Part shown: positions 37,933 to 48,246 of the stretch, one piece after another
Numbering within the stretch: position 1 is the stretch's first letter
Layout of the letters: each line of letters opens with the position of its first letter
NCBI GenBank assembly: GCA_025370055.1
Contig: CP073041.1
Coordinates: 2,356,001 to 2,420,000 of the forward strand
Direction: 5' to 3'
DNA length: 64,000 nt
Source: Woronichinia naegeliana WA131
Lineage (GTDB): Bacteria; Cyanobacteriota; Cyanobacteriia; Cyanobacteriales; Microcystaceae
Position numbers and translations under genes: made by a program
Notes under the pieces: model-generated
The model's database searches: none
Told to the model about the DNA's origin: nothing
Seen by the model: only the letters and a program-made list of their open reading frames with translations

Positions 37933-38544
37933 TTAAGGAGAGGGCAGAGGTATTGCAGTCGGTAAAGAGGTTTCGCTATTCAGACCACGATCATAGAGCG
38001 CTAAATCCCATTGACCATTGCGATCGCTTTCAAAACTAATCCAACGACCATTGCCGCTAATGGTGGGATGACGGACTTCACCGGGCCAATCCTCGGTAAT
38101 ATTCCGGCTTTCAAGACTTTGGCGATCATAAAACCAAACATTGGGCTTACCGGCTTGTTCAGAAATATAGACCAAGTAGCGACCATCTGCACTAATGTCG
38201 GGTTGATCTTGAAAACGACCCGGTTGATTGACACCAGGTAAGGGAACTAGACGGCGGGCCACCACATCGTACAGCAAAATTTGTCGTTGTTTTCCCCGAT
38301 CAGAGGTAAAAACGAGATAACGGCCATCATAGGAAAAACTAGGATTCTCTTCAGCCCTCGAACTATTCAGGGCATTTCCCAGATCTTGGGGCAAAGGCGC
38401 GATAAAACCCGTTTCTTGGCAACTACTTAAAACTACGCTGATTACCATTATTCGGAGCCAGGCAATCAGCGATCGCCGTTTAGACCATAAGACTTTGATT
38501 GGGGACTGGAGAGGAATTGGGTAAAACACAGCAGTTAACATCAT
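37933..38544 (-). CDS. TolB-like WD40-type lipoprotein
   Basis: The product has a basic, hydrophobic leader (KRRSLIAWLRIMVISVVLSS) ending in a lipobox LSSC, so it is probably a lipoprotein. Three beta-propeller repeats of the PD40/TolB kind follow: PSFSYDGRYLVFTSDRGKQR, PDISADGRYLVYISEQAGKP and PTISGNGRWISFESDRNGQW. Its 5' end overlaps pedR by 65 bases if the first ATG is used; a start closer to the leader is likely. With only three repeats it is shorter than TolB and may pair with another protein. Confidence 0.75.
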   Translation of the reverse strand: MMLTAVFYPIPLQSPIKVLWSKRRSLIAWLRIMVISVVLSSCQETGFIAPLPQDLGNALNSSRAEENPSFSYDGRYLVFTSDRGKQRQILLYDVVARRLVPLPGVNQPGRFQDQPDISADGRYLVYISEQAGKPNVWFYDRQSLESRNITEDWPGEVRHPTISGNGRWISFESDRNGQWDLALYDRGLNSETSLPTAIPLPSP

Positions 38545-38767
38545 CTAGACAGACTTTTCCCCATTGCAAGGCCCAGCGCACCAACTCTACTCGGTTTTCC
38601 GTCTTTGTTTTGGTTAAAATATTGCTGATATGATTATCGACTGTGCGTTTACTGATTTCTAATTTTTGGGAAATTTCCAAATTTGTCAATCCCGTTGCCA
38701 CCAATTCTAAGATTTCCATTTCCCGATCTGATAAGGAAGCAGGAGAATGAGACTTATCAGTGAGCAT
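38480..38767 (-). CDS. pedR: Small LuxR-type transcription regulator, PedR-like
   Basis: The 95-residue protein is little more than a LuxR-type helix-turn-helix: SLSDREMEILELVATGLTNL, EISQKLEISKRTVDNHISNI, then RVELVRWALQWGKVCLDDVN. It ends with CCVLP. Length and the Cys-bearing tail match PedR of Synechocystis, a redox-sensing regulator that thioredoxin controls through a conserved cysteine. I recognise it by family resemblance. It overlaps or directly precedes the TolB-like gene. Confidence 0.75.
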   Translation of the reverse strand: MLTDKSHSPASLSDREMEILELVATGLTNLEISQKLEISKRTVDNHISNILTKTKTENRVELVRWALQWGKVCLDDVNCCVLPNSSPVPNQSLMV

Positions 38768-38931
38768 AGGTATTATTTCCTCTTGGTATTTTTACTTATG
38801 GCTATATTGTAGAAGACAGTTGATGAACTGGTAAGGTTAAATCCCAAATTTCTCTTGCTGTAAAATTTTCGTTGATTACATCTGACGCGAGCTCGAAAGC
38901 CCTATCGTACCGTTTCACAGGATAATCTATC

Positions 38932-39072
38932 CGACATTCCGCAGGTTGCCGCCACCCATAGAGTAATTAATTTAAACTACTCTATTCATGGTGTATTAAA
39001 ACAAATTAACGCCATATAGAAAGAGCATCTATTTGTATTTATGCGCTATCTGTAGCGTTTGCGGAATGTGGG
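38932..39072. repeat. MITE-like repeat with ACATTCCGCA ends
   Basis: The left end reads CCGACATTCCGCAGGTTGC and the right end, complemented, CCCACATTCCGCAAACGCT, framing about 140 bases without coding. The motif (T)GCGGAATGTGGG also occurs at 37892-37903. It sits between pedR and an IS1182 remnant. Confidence 0.45.
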
Positions 39073-39303
39073 ATCTATCAACGAATTATTTACAGGTAGA
39101 TTTTCTTCATCCAATTTCCCCTCAAACAGGTTTTTGAAGTTTTCCAGTGTTTTTTCTGTGTACCATCCTTTGCGATACACACTATTGAGGGGAGGGATGC
39201 AAGGTTTTCGGCTCATTTTAGCTTGTTTTCCTACACCTTTGACATTGTTATTATGGCTATACTCTTTTCTCTATAAGGGTTTTAGCCTTTTTCAGTAAGC
39301 CCT
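39073..39303 (-). mobile_element. 5'-end remnant of an IS1182-like element
   Basis: On the minus strand from the tip AGGGCTTACTGAAAAAGG at 39303, a transposase start at 39216 reads MSRKPCIPPLNSVYRKGWYT and EKTLENFKNLFEGKLDEENL. It aligns with KTPENFKNPFDGQLDAENRW of the complete element at 51578-53282. Only about 45 codons remain. Sequence divergence shows it is a different, older lineage of that family. Confidence 0.75.
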
Positions 39304-39353
39304 ATTTACAGGTGGAAAGATTCGTGACACCAATGTGTTCATACTACTTTGAC

Positions 39354-40523
<1,170 letters not shown>

Positions 40524-40625
40524 TTATTGCTGATATTACAACAATGTATCAGGTCTGGGGACGGCCAGGTTGACGGTTCTTGTATTTCTTCCGATACCCA
40601 GATCCCGTGATACAAAAGGATGTTC

Positions 40626-42254
40626 TTACCAGTCCATATCAAATTGAGGCATTAACTTTAATGAACCTAAACCCAAATCCTGGGGCTGAAAAAAGTTCGT
40701 CTCAAAAAAGGCCAACATATCCGGCAATTTAGGATTCCCTTTAGAACTTCCCGTAATTCCCATCGCAACTAAGATGCCACAATAGCCTCCTGTTTTTTTG
40801 CAACGACTATCCCATTTCTGGCGCGCTTTTTGATGGGTGGCATCGTCCTGTAAAAACTCACCAAAAAGATAGAGATGTTTAGCCCCTGTCAGTAAAATGC
40901 CTAGATCGTAACGGGTTTCTGTCCAAGAGTCTTCTCCCTGATTAAAACACAGACCCGCAATTCCGTCCTCTTCCCGAAGCGTTTGAATGAGTGTCTGGGC
41001 CTTCGGACGAGATGTTTGAATAACCAGTACTGGCATTCCTTCACCATTAGCCTTCACGTCTCGACCTTGGTAGTAAGTCTTAGGATTAAGTTTTAACGTT
41101 TCTATCAGATCCCAGGGAATCACGCCGAGACTGAGATAGGCATTTTCAGGAACTAAATCATCTCGTAGCGAAAGTTCATCATCGTCGTCATCGTCGTCAT
41201 CGTCATCATCGTCGTCATCCATCATCTCCAGTAATTCCTGAGCCAGGTCTGGCAGGGTATAAACCGAAACAGCAATCTTTTCTTTAGAAGACTGAGAATC
41301 TAAAGAGGGCAGACGATAGCGTTGACGGACTTCTCCAATAGGATCTTGAGAAAGTTGGGATTCATGGTCACGGAAAAACCGCAGAAACCCCTGAAGAACG
41401 TAGGAAAGGGTTTTTGCTTCCACTTCATCTAAAAAAGGGCGAATCCCTTCTAGGGGATGGATACTACCAAAGATGGCATTAATATCACCTGCCTCTAATT
41501 CGCCAAGATCGGCATCCTCATCCCCATCGGCGGCTTCGTAGTTTAAAAACCAGCAATCCTGGGCTAAAAAGGCTTTTTCTAGCTGTTCAGTCGATTTTTC
41601 TGCTAGGGCAGCTTGACGAAATTGATTGACAGAATCGAGGGAACGGTAGAGTATTAGTCCGTATTCTTGGCCGAGCATTCCCATGATGCAGGCATAGACA
41701 GGATTGAAATCCTCATTTTCTATTTCAATGGCAATGATGTCATGATCAGCGAGTAGCTCCCAGGGCGCAACTTCCCAACATTCTTTGGCCAACTCTTGTA
41801 GGGGCTTTTCGTAAAAGGGGGGGAGAGAAGGCGGACGATTATTATTAACCGCTTCAAAACTACAGAAAAGTTCATCAATAAGGGGAAGCTCTGGAACGTA
41901 GTCGATCGCAATATCGAGACTCTGTAGAGCCCCCCGCAGAAAAAACTGAATTTCTCGATTGCGAACAATGATCTTTTGGGGACGAGCCGGTTTAGCGGGA
42001 CTATGGGGTGTTTCCATTGCCCTGATAAGGGTCCGAACCACTGCTTCGAGTCCCATTTCTGGAGAGACAATATCCATTGAACGTACAAACCCTTCCGAAC
42101 CATCTACCCAAAGAATGCAATCTCCTCGATTGGAGCCGTCGAATTCTAAGGGAGATCCATTCTCTGATAGGGTACGGCGATCGCCTTCCCAAACGCTCGG
42201 AATTTGGGTCAGTTGTTTTAACCGATGTTGGGTCGAAGCAGGCAAAGAAGTCAT
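40626..42254 (-). CDS. Conserved cyanobacterial protein with a poly-Asp tract
   Basis: A 542-residue soluble protein with no family I can name. It begins MTSLPASTQHRLKQLTQIPS and has ordered blocks such as ALQSLDIAIDYVPELPLIDE, ACIMGMLGQEYGLILYRSLD and DCWFLNYEAADGDEDAD. A run of about 14 aspartates (near residue 355) separates two halves. The second half ends LGLGSLKLMPQFDMDW. The Asp run is encoded by alternating GAC/GAT codons, so it is not a simple slipped repeat. Conserved length and clean coding suggest a functional housekeeping gene. Confidence 0.75.
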   Translation of the reverse strand: MTSLPASTQHRLKQLTQIPSVWEGDRRTLSENGSPLEFDGSNRGDCILWVDGSEGFVRSMDIVSPEMGLEAVVRTLIRAMETPHSPAKPARPQKIIVRNREIQFFLRGALQSLDIAIDYVPELPLIDELFCSFEAVNNNRPPSLPPFYEKPLQELAKECWEVAPWELLADHDIIAIEIENEDFNPVYACIMGMLGQEYGLILYRSLDSVNQFRQAALAEKSTEQLEKAFLAQDCWFLNYEAADGDEDADLGELEAGDINAIFGSIHPLEGIRPFLDEVEAKTLSYVLQGFLRFFRDHESQLSQDPIGEVRQRYRLPSLDSQSSKEKIAVSVYTLPDLAQELLEMMDDDDDDDDDDDDDDELSLRDDLVPENAYLSLGVIPWDLIETLKLNPKTYYQGRDVKANGEGMPVLVIQTSRPKAQTLIQTLREEDGIAGLCFNQGEDSWTETRYDLGILLTGAKHLYLFGEFLQDDATHQKARQKWDSRCKKTGGYCGILVAMGITGSSKGNPKLPDMLAFFETNFFQPQDLGLGSLKLMPQFDMDW

Positions 42255-42261
42255 AAGAAAA

Positions 42262-42640
42262 GATGGGAGTTTGGAAACTAAGCGTCTTCAGACCTGAGAG
42301 AAAAAACGCAGATCGGGAATTTATTCCCCATAAAGGGGGAGACAGGAAGAGGTACAGTTCCTATCTCGCTTCTCAGCCGAAGTCCGCCTATCCTGTACGA
42401 CGTAAGGTTCGCTTCGCCAAGGTTATCTGAGCTTGTTAGGTCAACTACACTGTCTTACCCCTCGTAAAACTGTTTAATGGTTGACGATAGAGCCACAAAC
42501 TAGCGACGCATTCGTGGGTATCTTGACTCAGATAACGTAGTCCTCGAAGGACTGTAGGCTGGTCAGCTAACTTCAGTTAGAGGCACGAGAGCCGTCTTCA
42601 CTTCAGTGCGGGGTGCTGACAGAAAAGGAATAGACAAGTA
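42262..42640 (-). ncRNA. Structured RNA / IS200-IS605-type derivative
   Basis: Bases 42262-42330 share a near-identical block (GTCTTCAGACCTGAGAG and the GGGAATTTATTCCCC hairpin) with the window's right end at 63829-63895. The adjoining 300 bases have strong pairing: GTTATCTGAG (42422-42431) with CTCAGATAAC (42527-42536), AGTCCT-CGA-AGGACT (42539-42553) and CTAACT-TC-AGTTAG (42567-42580). This resembles RNAs associated with IscB-type HNH nucleases (HEARO/omega RNA), without the nuclease gene. The family assignment is inference. The remaining 42641-42756 is AT-rich and holds no gene. Confidence 0.45.
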
Positions 42641-42756
42641 ATCAGTTTAATCAAACCAAAAGTCGTTTGGACAAACTGTGGTATTAATTAGGAGAAGAAA
42701 TCATAGCACAGTCTTCGCCATTCAAGGCGTTGCGATCACCATTCTAAACGCTTTCC

Positions 42757-44925
42757 TTAGATAACGCGATAACGAAAAATTAAAGTAGTCCAGGTTTGGG
42801 TATCTAGGCAATAAGCATCATTATTAAAATTGAGGTTAGTCGGTAAAGCTGCTGGCGACTGCTGAAGATCCTTGAGGAGGGATTGAATCACCGTCTGAAA
42901 ATTATGGAGTTCCAGAATCTGTCCTCCGACAGTTTTGGTCGGAGACGTTTTGGGAAGATTAACGGCCAGCGTTTGCCAAGTCTCAGTAAAGGGCTGTAAG
43001 GACGCAACGACATGAATGCAAGATAGTCCCCCAATGCGGGCTAAACGCCAAATGACGGAACCTTCCGTGGGAGGGATAAGTACGGTTTGTTGCGGTTCAA
43101 TCTGTCCGCGATGCTCTCCTTCATACCAGGCGATCGCCTTACCATTGGTATCAATTCCTAATAAAAGGAAATAGAGCGGTTGGTCTCGATAGTTTTCTAA
43201 ACGATATTGGAGATGACTAGGGGCGGAAACATCAACAAAAGCTCTGATTTCTAGAGCCGCTAGGCTGGTGGTGTGGGGAAAAGATGAGCGGCGGGTCTGG
43301 TGTTGTAATAAAGGAAGATTGGTGGGAGTTTGTTGCACCTCCAAGGTAACTTTTAGACCCAAGGATGAGGTCTGTTCATTTTCCGTTAAACGGTAAATTT
43401 TGAGGGCACGAGCTTGGGCTAACTTATCTCCTAATTCTGCGATCGCCGATTTAATCGTCACTTTATCCCCCTCCCTGGTGCGCCAAAGAATGGTTCCTCC
43501 TTCAGAAAAGAGTCCATAGCCACCTTCTGCAACCTTGCCAAACAAACAATCGGCTGCTTGTTCCCCTTGATTAATCACCTTAATCAGCAGAGGCATTGTC
43601 CCGACTCCGCTTTCGGTAAGGGCAGAGATCGCACTAGTGGCATCAACTCGTTCAATCCGATCCAATTGACCATCCAGGGCGAGGGTCAAGGCCATTTGTT
43701 TGGGAATGAAGCGCAGAGATTCCTGCAATCTTTGGCCAGGGCGAAGTGTAACCTGGGGCGTAAGGATAGTCGCTTTCGCTTGCAATCCAGTGCGTTCGCT
43801 GATTTGGACTAAGAACCTATCTGGAGACTGAACAAAGGTATCACTTGGCCATGAATCGGGAATAATTTGAAAACAGGAATTGAGAGTGGCCCCTTCTAAT
43901 ACATTTCTGGCCATTCCCGTCAATTTTAGTGTCACCGTTGTCGGATCTAAAATTTGGGTAATCACGGCTTCGGCCCCAATCAAGGGATCGGGAAGGGAAG
44001 CATAGATAAATAAGGCGGTATTTTTTCCCAATTCTCCCTGGGGCTGTTGTTGATCATCCACTAGGGCAGCGATCGCCTCTGTTGCTTGACAAAGGGCAAC
44101 ATTAATCCGACTAGGGGTTGATACCTGCCAAAGGGATTGGGTCAAGGCATAGGTAAAAAGACCCGCACTCCATCCCTTACCTTGACATTCGACGGCCACT
44201 TGATGGGGGTGAGCGGCTAATAAAATAACCCCAGGGAAAACAGGAGCTTGGGAAGAGACCAAAATCGGATTCTCAGAACTAGAGGTGATTGGCAAATGGT
44301 CATAGGCCCGTACTCGTAAATTGCCAAGAAATTTCTGCCCTAAACTGCGAGGACTGACATCCAATACCAGCGTGATTTTATCGGTGGCGAGGGAATTAGC
44401 CCAGGACAACAAGGTTGATTGTCGTAAATTGAGAGTCGATTCTGCCGGTAAGGCATCTGTTGGTAAAAGTGATATCTCGCGCTTGTTCAAGGCGTTTGGT
44501 TCTTCCCCGATCGCCAGCGGCTGACCATAGCCACTAAAGTGAAAGATGACCACGTCTCCCGCCTGGGCCTGTTTGACGAGATGCTCTAGAAAAGCGGTTT
44601 CAATATTGGCTCTAGTTGCCTGTCCATCGGTAAGGGTGACAATATCTGCGGGTTGAAAACCGTAACGCTTAATCAATAAATCCCGTTGCAGTTCCACATC
44701 CGTCACACAACCCGCTAAATTCCCCCAAAAATACTCAGGAGCATTACGGACAGTCTGATACTGATTCACCCCGACCAATAGGGCCAATTTCCGCGAAACA
44801 GTAGCCGCGATCGCTGTCTGATGATATTGTTGCCAAGCCAACCGAGAGGGTAAAGCTGCCCACCCTATCTGTCCTAAACCTAGGCTCAATAAACTTTGTA
44901 ACACTGTCCGTCGGTCAACGCTCAT
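42757..44925 (-). CDS. Orthocaspase (caspase-like) with substituted catalytic dyad
   Basis: The 722-residue protein starts with a twin-arginine-like leader (MSVDRRTVLQSLLSLGLGQI), so export through Tat is likely. A caspase p20-like domain runs from KLALLVGVNQYQTV (residue 47) on. The catalytic His position reads FHFSGYGQ (Tyr for His), and the catalytic Cys position reads LVLDVSPRS (Ser for Cys). Such Tyr-Ser variants are known among cyanobacterial orthocaspases and should lack peptidase activity. The C-terminal half resembles DUF4384, with GIDTNGKAIAWYEGEH. A scaffold or binding role is likely. Confidence 0.85.
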   Translation of the reverse strand: MSVDRRTVLQSLLSLGLGQIGWAALPSRLAWQQYHQTAIAATVSRKLALLVGVNQYQTVRNAPEYFWGNLAGCVTDVELQRDLLIKRYGFQPADIVTLTDGQATRANIETAFLEHLVKQAQAGDVVIFHFSGYGQPLAIGEEPNALNKREISLLPTDALPAESTLNLRQSTLLSWANSLATDKITLVLDVSPRSLGQKFLGNLRVRAYDHLPITSSSENPILVSSQAPVFPGVILLAAHPHQVAVECQGKGWSAGLFTYALTQSLWQVSTPSRINVALCQATEAIAALVDDQQQPQGELGKNTALFIYASLPDPLIGAEAVITQILDPTTVTLKLTGMARNVLEGATLNSCFQIIPDSWPSDTFVQSPDRFLVQISERTGLQAKATILTPQVTLRPGQRLQESLRFIPKQMALTLALDGQLDRIERVDATSAISALTESGVGTMPLLIKVINQGEQAADCLFGKVAEGGYGLFSEGGTILWRTREGDKVTIKSAIAELGDKLAQARALKIYRLTENEQTSSLGLKVTLEVQQTPTNLPLLQHQTRRSSFPHTTSLAALEIRAFVDVSAPSHLQYRLENYRDQPLYFLLLGIDTNGKAIAWYEGEHRGQIEPQQTVLIPPTEGSVIWRLARIGGLSCIHVVASLQPFTETWQTLAVNLPKTSPTKTVGGQILELHNFQTVIQSLLKDLQQSPAALPTNLNFNNDAYCLDTQTWTTLIFRYRVI

Positions 44926-44955
44926 AACGGCGATCGCCTTTCCGCTTAATCGATA

Positions 44956-46128
44956 TTAGGCATTATTTTTCATGGCTCGAATCAATTCTGCGGCCACTTC
45001 TGGACGAGAAAATTCCGGCGGTGGTAGTTTACCTTCACGCAACAAGGCTCGCACCTTGGTGCCGGATAGATGAATTCGATCCTTGGGCTCACTAGGACTT
45101 GTCTTGGTTGTCGCCATCTGCTGAGTCCGAGTGCAATAGAAAGCATGTTCAAACTTCATGGGAACAATACCCAACTCTTCCGGCTTAAACTCATCAAAAA
45201 TATATTGAGCATCGTAGGTTCCGTAATAATCTCCGACACCCGCATGATCCCGACCCACAATAAAGTGAGTACAACCATAGTTTTTCCGAATCAGAGCATG
45301 GAAAATGGCTTCCCTGGGGCCAGCATAGCGCATAGCCGAAGGATTAATGCCTAAAATCACTCGGTCTTGGGGAAAATAATGCTCCAACATGATTTCATAG
45401 CAACGCATTCGCACGTCAGCCGGAATGTCATCTTCCTTCGTTGCCCCGACCAGGGGATGAAGAAAAAGTCCATCTACAATTTCAAGAGCGCATTTTTGAA
45501 TATATTCGTGGGCACGGTGGATGGGATTACGGGTTTGAAAGCCCACAATGGTTTTCCAGCCTTTTTCTTGAAAGGATTGACGGGATTGAGCCGGATCAAT
45601 CTGGTAGGCAGGAAAAAGAGGATGGAGATCTCGCTGTAACAGCCAGATTGGCCCTGCCAAGTTAATGGGACCTTGCTCATAAACGACCTTGACCCCTGGG
45701 TGATTATAATCATCAGTACGGTAAACGTTGACCGCTTCATGGGCCTTAACGTAGCGATATTTCTGGGTTAATTCCAAAATGCCAATAAAACGACCTTGAG
45801 GATCATCTAAGCGAACCCAACTCCCCTCTTGTAACGGTTCTGCCACTTCCTCACTCACTGAAAGCGTAATAGGAATAGCCCAGGGCAAACCATTGGTTAA
45901 ACGCATATCTTCCACCACAAGTTCATAGTCCGCCTGCTCCATGAACCCTTTCAAGGGACTGAAACCACCGATCGCGATCATCACCAGATCAGAAGTTGCC
46001 CGTTCGTCCAGTTGAATGCGAGGTAATTGATCGGCTTTGTCCAAAAATTCTTGCCGTTCCACCGCCGTTGCAATACGGTTGATCAGTTGTCCGCCGTGGG
46101 GCGCAATGCCGTCAATAATTGTACTCAT
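44956..46128 (-). CDS. sat: Sulfate adenylyltransferase (ATP sulfurylase)
   Basis: The enzyme forms adenosine phosphosulfate from ATP and sulfate, the first step of sulfate assimilation. Diagnostic motifs are [18 protein letters not shown] (the QxRNPxHxxH nucleotide site), [40 protein letters not shown] and the C-terminal [20 protein letters not shown]. At 390 residues it has the length of the single-domain bacterial and cyanobacterial form without an APS kinase part. It is divergent from no near neighbour; a DUF2256 gene lies upstream on the same strand. Confidence 0.96.
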   Translation of the reverse strand: MSTIIDGIAPHGGQLINRIATAVERQEFLDKADQLPRIQLDERATSDLVMIAIGGFSPLKGFMEQADYELVVEDMRLTNGLPWAIPITLSVSEEVAEPLQEGSWVRLDDPQGRFIGILELTQKYRYVKAHEAVNVYRTDDYNHPGVKVVYEQGPINLAGPIWLLQRDLHPLFPAYQIDPAQSRQSFQEKGWKTIVGFQTRNPIHRAHEYIQKCALEIVDGLFLHPLVGATKEDDIPADVRMRCYEIMLEHYFPQDRVILGINPSAMRYAGPREAIFHALIRKNYGCTHFIVGRDHAGVGDYYGTYDAQYIFDEFKPEELGIVPMKFEHAFYCTRTQQMATTKTSPSEPKDRIHLSGTKVRALLREGKLPPPEFSRPEVAAELIRAMKNNA

Positions 46129-46249
46129 AAAGCTAGGTCAATAATAATCCCTATCCCAGCAAGCAAAAATCTTACGAGGGATAGATAAAGATATCAAGGC
46201 TTATCTTATCAGTCAAAGTTCCTTACCCTTACCATATTAATTAACTAGT

Positions 46250-46396
46250 TCAAAAAGACTTGCGACGACGACAGCGTTCCGAACAATATTTCACCTCATT
46301 CCAACAATTAGCCCATTTTTTACGCCAGCTAAAGGGGCGTTGACAAATCGGACATATTTTGGTGGGAAGATGGAATTTTGCCATCCGTTTTTTCAT
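46250..46396 (-). CDS. DUF2256 zinc-ribbon small protein
   Basis: This 48-residue gene reads MKKRMAKFHLPTKICPICQR, PFSWRKKWANCWNEVKYCSE, RCRRRKSF. CPICQRPFSWRKKW and VKYCSERCRRR are the DUF2256 signature, with four cysteines (CxxC and CxxxC) that should bind zinc. The family is short and common in cyanobacteria and plants' cryptochrome-linked loci; no function is established. A second in-frame ATG at 46384 is possible. Confidence 0.85.
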   Translation of the reverse strand: MKKRMAKFHLPTKICPICQRPFSWRKKWANCWNEVKYCSERCRRRKSF

Positions 46397-46436
46397 GGTT
46401 GAAACAGCCAAATTCTCTAGGAATAAATACTCATGA

Positions 46437-46822
46437 CCATCAAAAATTTGGGTCTGAAACCCCGTCGTTCTAGGACGGCTTTATATGGTAGGATACTGGT
46501 GGTCACTGACCCACCCAGACGATGGAGACATAAAGCCTAACACCAAAGCTTGCTTTAAACGGCAACGGCGAAGAAAAATCGGCAGACTGGGATAAGAGAA
46601 GAGGATAGGGCAATGGGCAATCCACCCCTAGAATCAAAACCAAAGACAAGAATTCTCGGATTGAGACTTCAATACATAGGAACCGCAGGGCTTGCGGGGA
46701 TAGTCTGTGGAGCGAACATAAGACCATAGAACTCCTTGGGGGTGGAGGCAGTTGCTATGAAGCAGAAACCTAAATTGTGAGGTTTAGGAATCTTCGCCGT
46801 TCTACGGCGGAGAGGATGTCAA
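46437..46822 (+). mobile_element. IS200/IS605-type non-autonomous element
   Basis: Both ends carry a hairpin with the loop TTCTA: CCGTCGTTCTAGGACGG at 46462-46478 and CGCCGTTCTACGGCG at 46795-46809, the latter followed by GAGAGGATGTCAA. Such subterminal hairpins are what single-stranded Y1 transposases recognise. No tnpA or complete tnpB is present, but a decayed frame ending near ...GTAGLAGIVCGANIRP could be a tnpB tail. I read it as a shrunken derivative that may still hold an omega-RNA-like end. Confidence 0.55.
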
Positions 46823-46980
46823 GGCATTTGTTACGCAATTGTGAAGTCTCTTAAAGACCCTGGAACATCTCAGAAAGACAACAGACTTAAGAAATATAGC
46901 GTCCTGATTAAAAGACTCAATTCTATTATTCCTTGTAAGCTGGCCTACCCCCCCCTCCCTATCTGTTGAGTGTATTGCCC

Positions 46981-47883
46981 ATGTTGACCTCTGGCTGCTG
47001 GCGACCATCCGTTTCTACCTTATCTCTCTTACTTTCTATGGCTTCAGCGTTACTCTTCCCTTCACTAGCTCAAGCTATCCCTAAACCAGTCTTGCTAGTA
47101 TCGCCTCCGGAGGTAGAAGTCCTAACAGCGGCTACTTTGCATCCAAACTTGCCTCAAGTCTCTGAGCCTCTAACGACAGAGAATCCTCAAGTAGATGAAG
47201 CCAATGAAGACCCTCTCAATAGTCCCTATCCTGTGCCCTGGAATTGGGTGATGAAAACTCAAAATGAATATGCCATGAACAATAGTTCTGGTTTGCGATA
47301 TTATCGCAGTCCCGCTCTAGTTTCACCCGATGGGCAATATGCGGCCTATAGTCGTATTGAAATGCGAGCCGAGCCAGAATTATATAACTCGAAGGTTGTA
47401 AGTGTGGTCTTTTTGGAAAACTTGAAGACGGGAAAATTACAGGTTATTCGAGCCGAGTCGCCCATTGCTACCTATTTAGAAAAAGCGGGTCAAGAGAGTG
47501 AAGAAATGGCCGGTGTCATCTCGATGTTGATGCCTATTTCCTGGTCTGCGGATGGCGATCGCTTATTGGCCAGGCAATTAGAGGGAGCCTTTAGTTCTTC
47601 GGATGTTTCTGACTATGGTGTAGTCTGGAATCGACAAACTCATCAGGTGCAAACCCTAAGTGCTAGTCCCAATAACGATGAGGATATTAGCAATATTTTA
47701 CTAGGCTGGAATCAGAATGCTCCTGACCAGGTTCTCTTTCGCACCAGTAATCTAGGAGATGAAACGGAACAATTAGTGAGTGTGAATCTGAACGGCAACG
47801 CAAGTTTAGCCAATACGGAAGACGCAATTATCTATGGACAAATAGTTAATCGTAGTTGGACAGGGGCGCAGGCAATTCGCTAA
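46981..47883 (+). CDS. Secreted TolB-like protein
   Basis: About 300 residues from ATG 46981. A leader of the form MLTSGCWRPSVSTLSLLLSM with ASALLFPSLAQA gives a signal-peptidase-I site after AQA. The mature part has a Pro/Glu-rich linker, then SPALVSPDGQYAAYSRIEMR and MLMPISWSADGDRLLARQLE, which look like TolB/DPP-type propeller blades, here about three or four. TTG 46966 would add five residues and is less likely. The protein probably acts in the periplasm; partner and ligand are unknown. Confidence 0.72.
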   Translation: MLTSGCWRPSVSTLSLLLSMASALLFPSLAQAIPKPVLLVSPPEVEVLTAATLHPNLPQVSEPLTTENPQVDEANEDPLNSPYPVPWNWVMKTQNEYAMNNSSGLRYYRSPALVSPDGQYAAYSRIEMRAEPELYNSKVVSVVFLENLKTGKLQVIRAESPIATYLEKAGQESEEMAGVISMLMPISWSADGDRLLARQLEGAFSSSDVSDYGVVWNRQTHQVQTLSASPNNDEDISNILLGWNQNAPDQVLFRTSNLGDETEQLVSVNLNGNASLANTEDAIIYGQIVNRSWTGAQAIR

Positions 47884-47887
47884 ATTT

Positions 47888-47925
47888 CCCCCTCCTATCG
47901 TCTTGTTGGGCTTGATAGGAGGGGG
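47888..47925 (+). terminator. Strong hairpin downstream of the secreted-protein gene
   Basis: CCCCCTCCTATC (47888-47899) pairs perfectly over 12 bases with GATAGGAGGGGG (47914-47925). It starts five bases after the stop codon. No U-run follows, so it may act as an mRNA 3' stabiliser as much as a terminator. Confidence 0.55.
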
Positions 47926-47938
47926 CGATCGCAGGATG

Positions 47939-48037
47939 TTAAGAGAAGGCATACCAACTGTGAGATTTACCGCTAAAGAGTGCCATGAGAAAACTGCCGA
48001 TGTGGTGACTGAGTTTTTGGGTGTATTGGGGAGTCAT
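47939..48037 (-). CDS. Possible 32-residue small protein
   Basis: A short frame from ATG 48037 reads MTPQYTQKLSHHIGSFLMAL then FSGKSHSWYAFS. It lies just downstream of the FHA-HEPN gene on the same strand. The composition (hydrophobic centre, basic ends) is plausible for a real small protein, but I know no family, and chance is possible. Confidence 0.22.
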   Translation of the reverse strand: MTPQYTQKLSHHIGSFLMALFSGKSHSWYAFS

Positions 48038-48246
48038 TAAAGTAATTAGCTACTGAATAAATAAGTTAATAATATCTATTAAGGCTATGTAAATTTCAGA
48101 AAGTTTTTCCTTTTCTTCTGATGATATTTGACCTTTAGAAGGGTGAAACACCTTATTTCTAGTGCAGATTAGAAAGTCAACTAAGTCTTTAATTCTTTTT
48201 TGCGATCCAAAATTTTTAAGTAACTGCTCACGAAATAAACGATATA

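Noticed and set aside
39325-39335. TGACACCAATG as the right tip of the IS4-type element begun at 37661
   Set aside because: Only 11 bases match and no target duplication is found.
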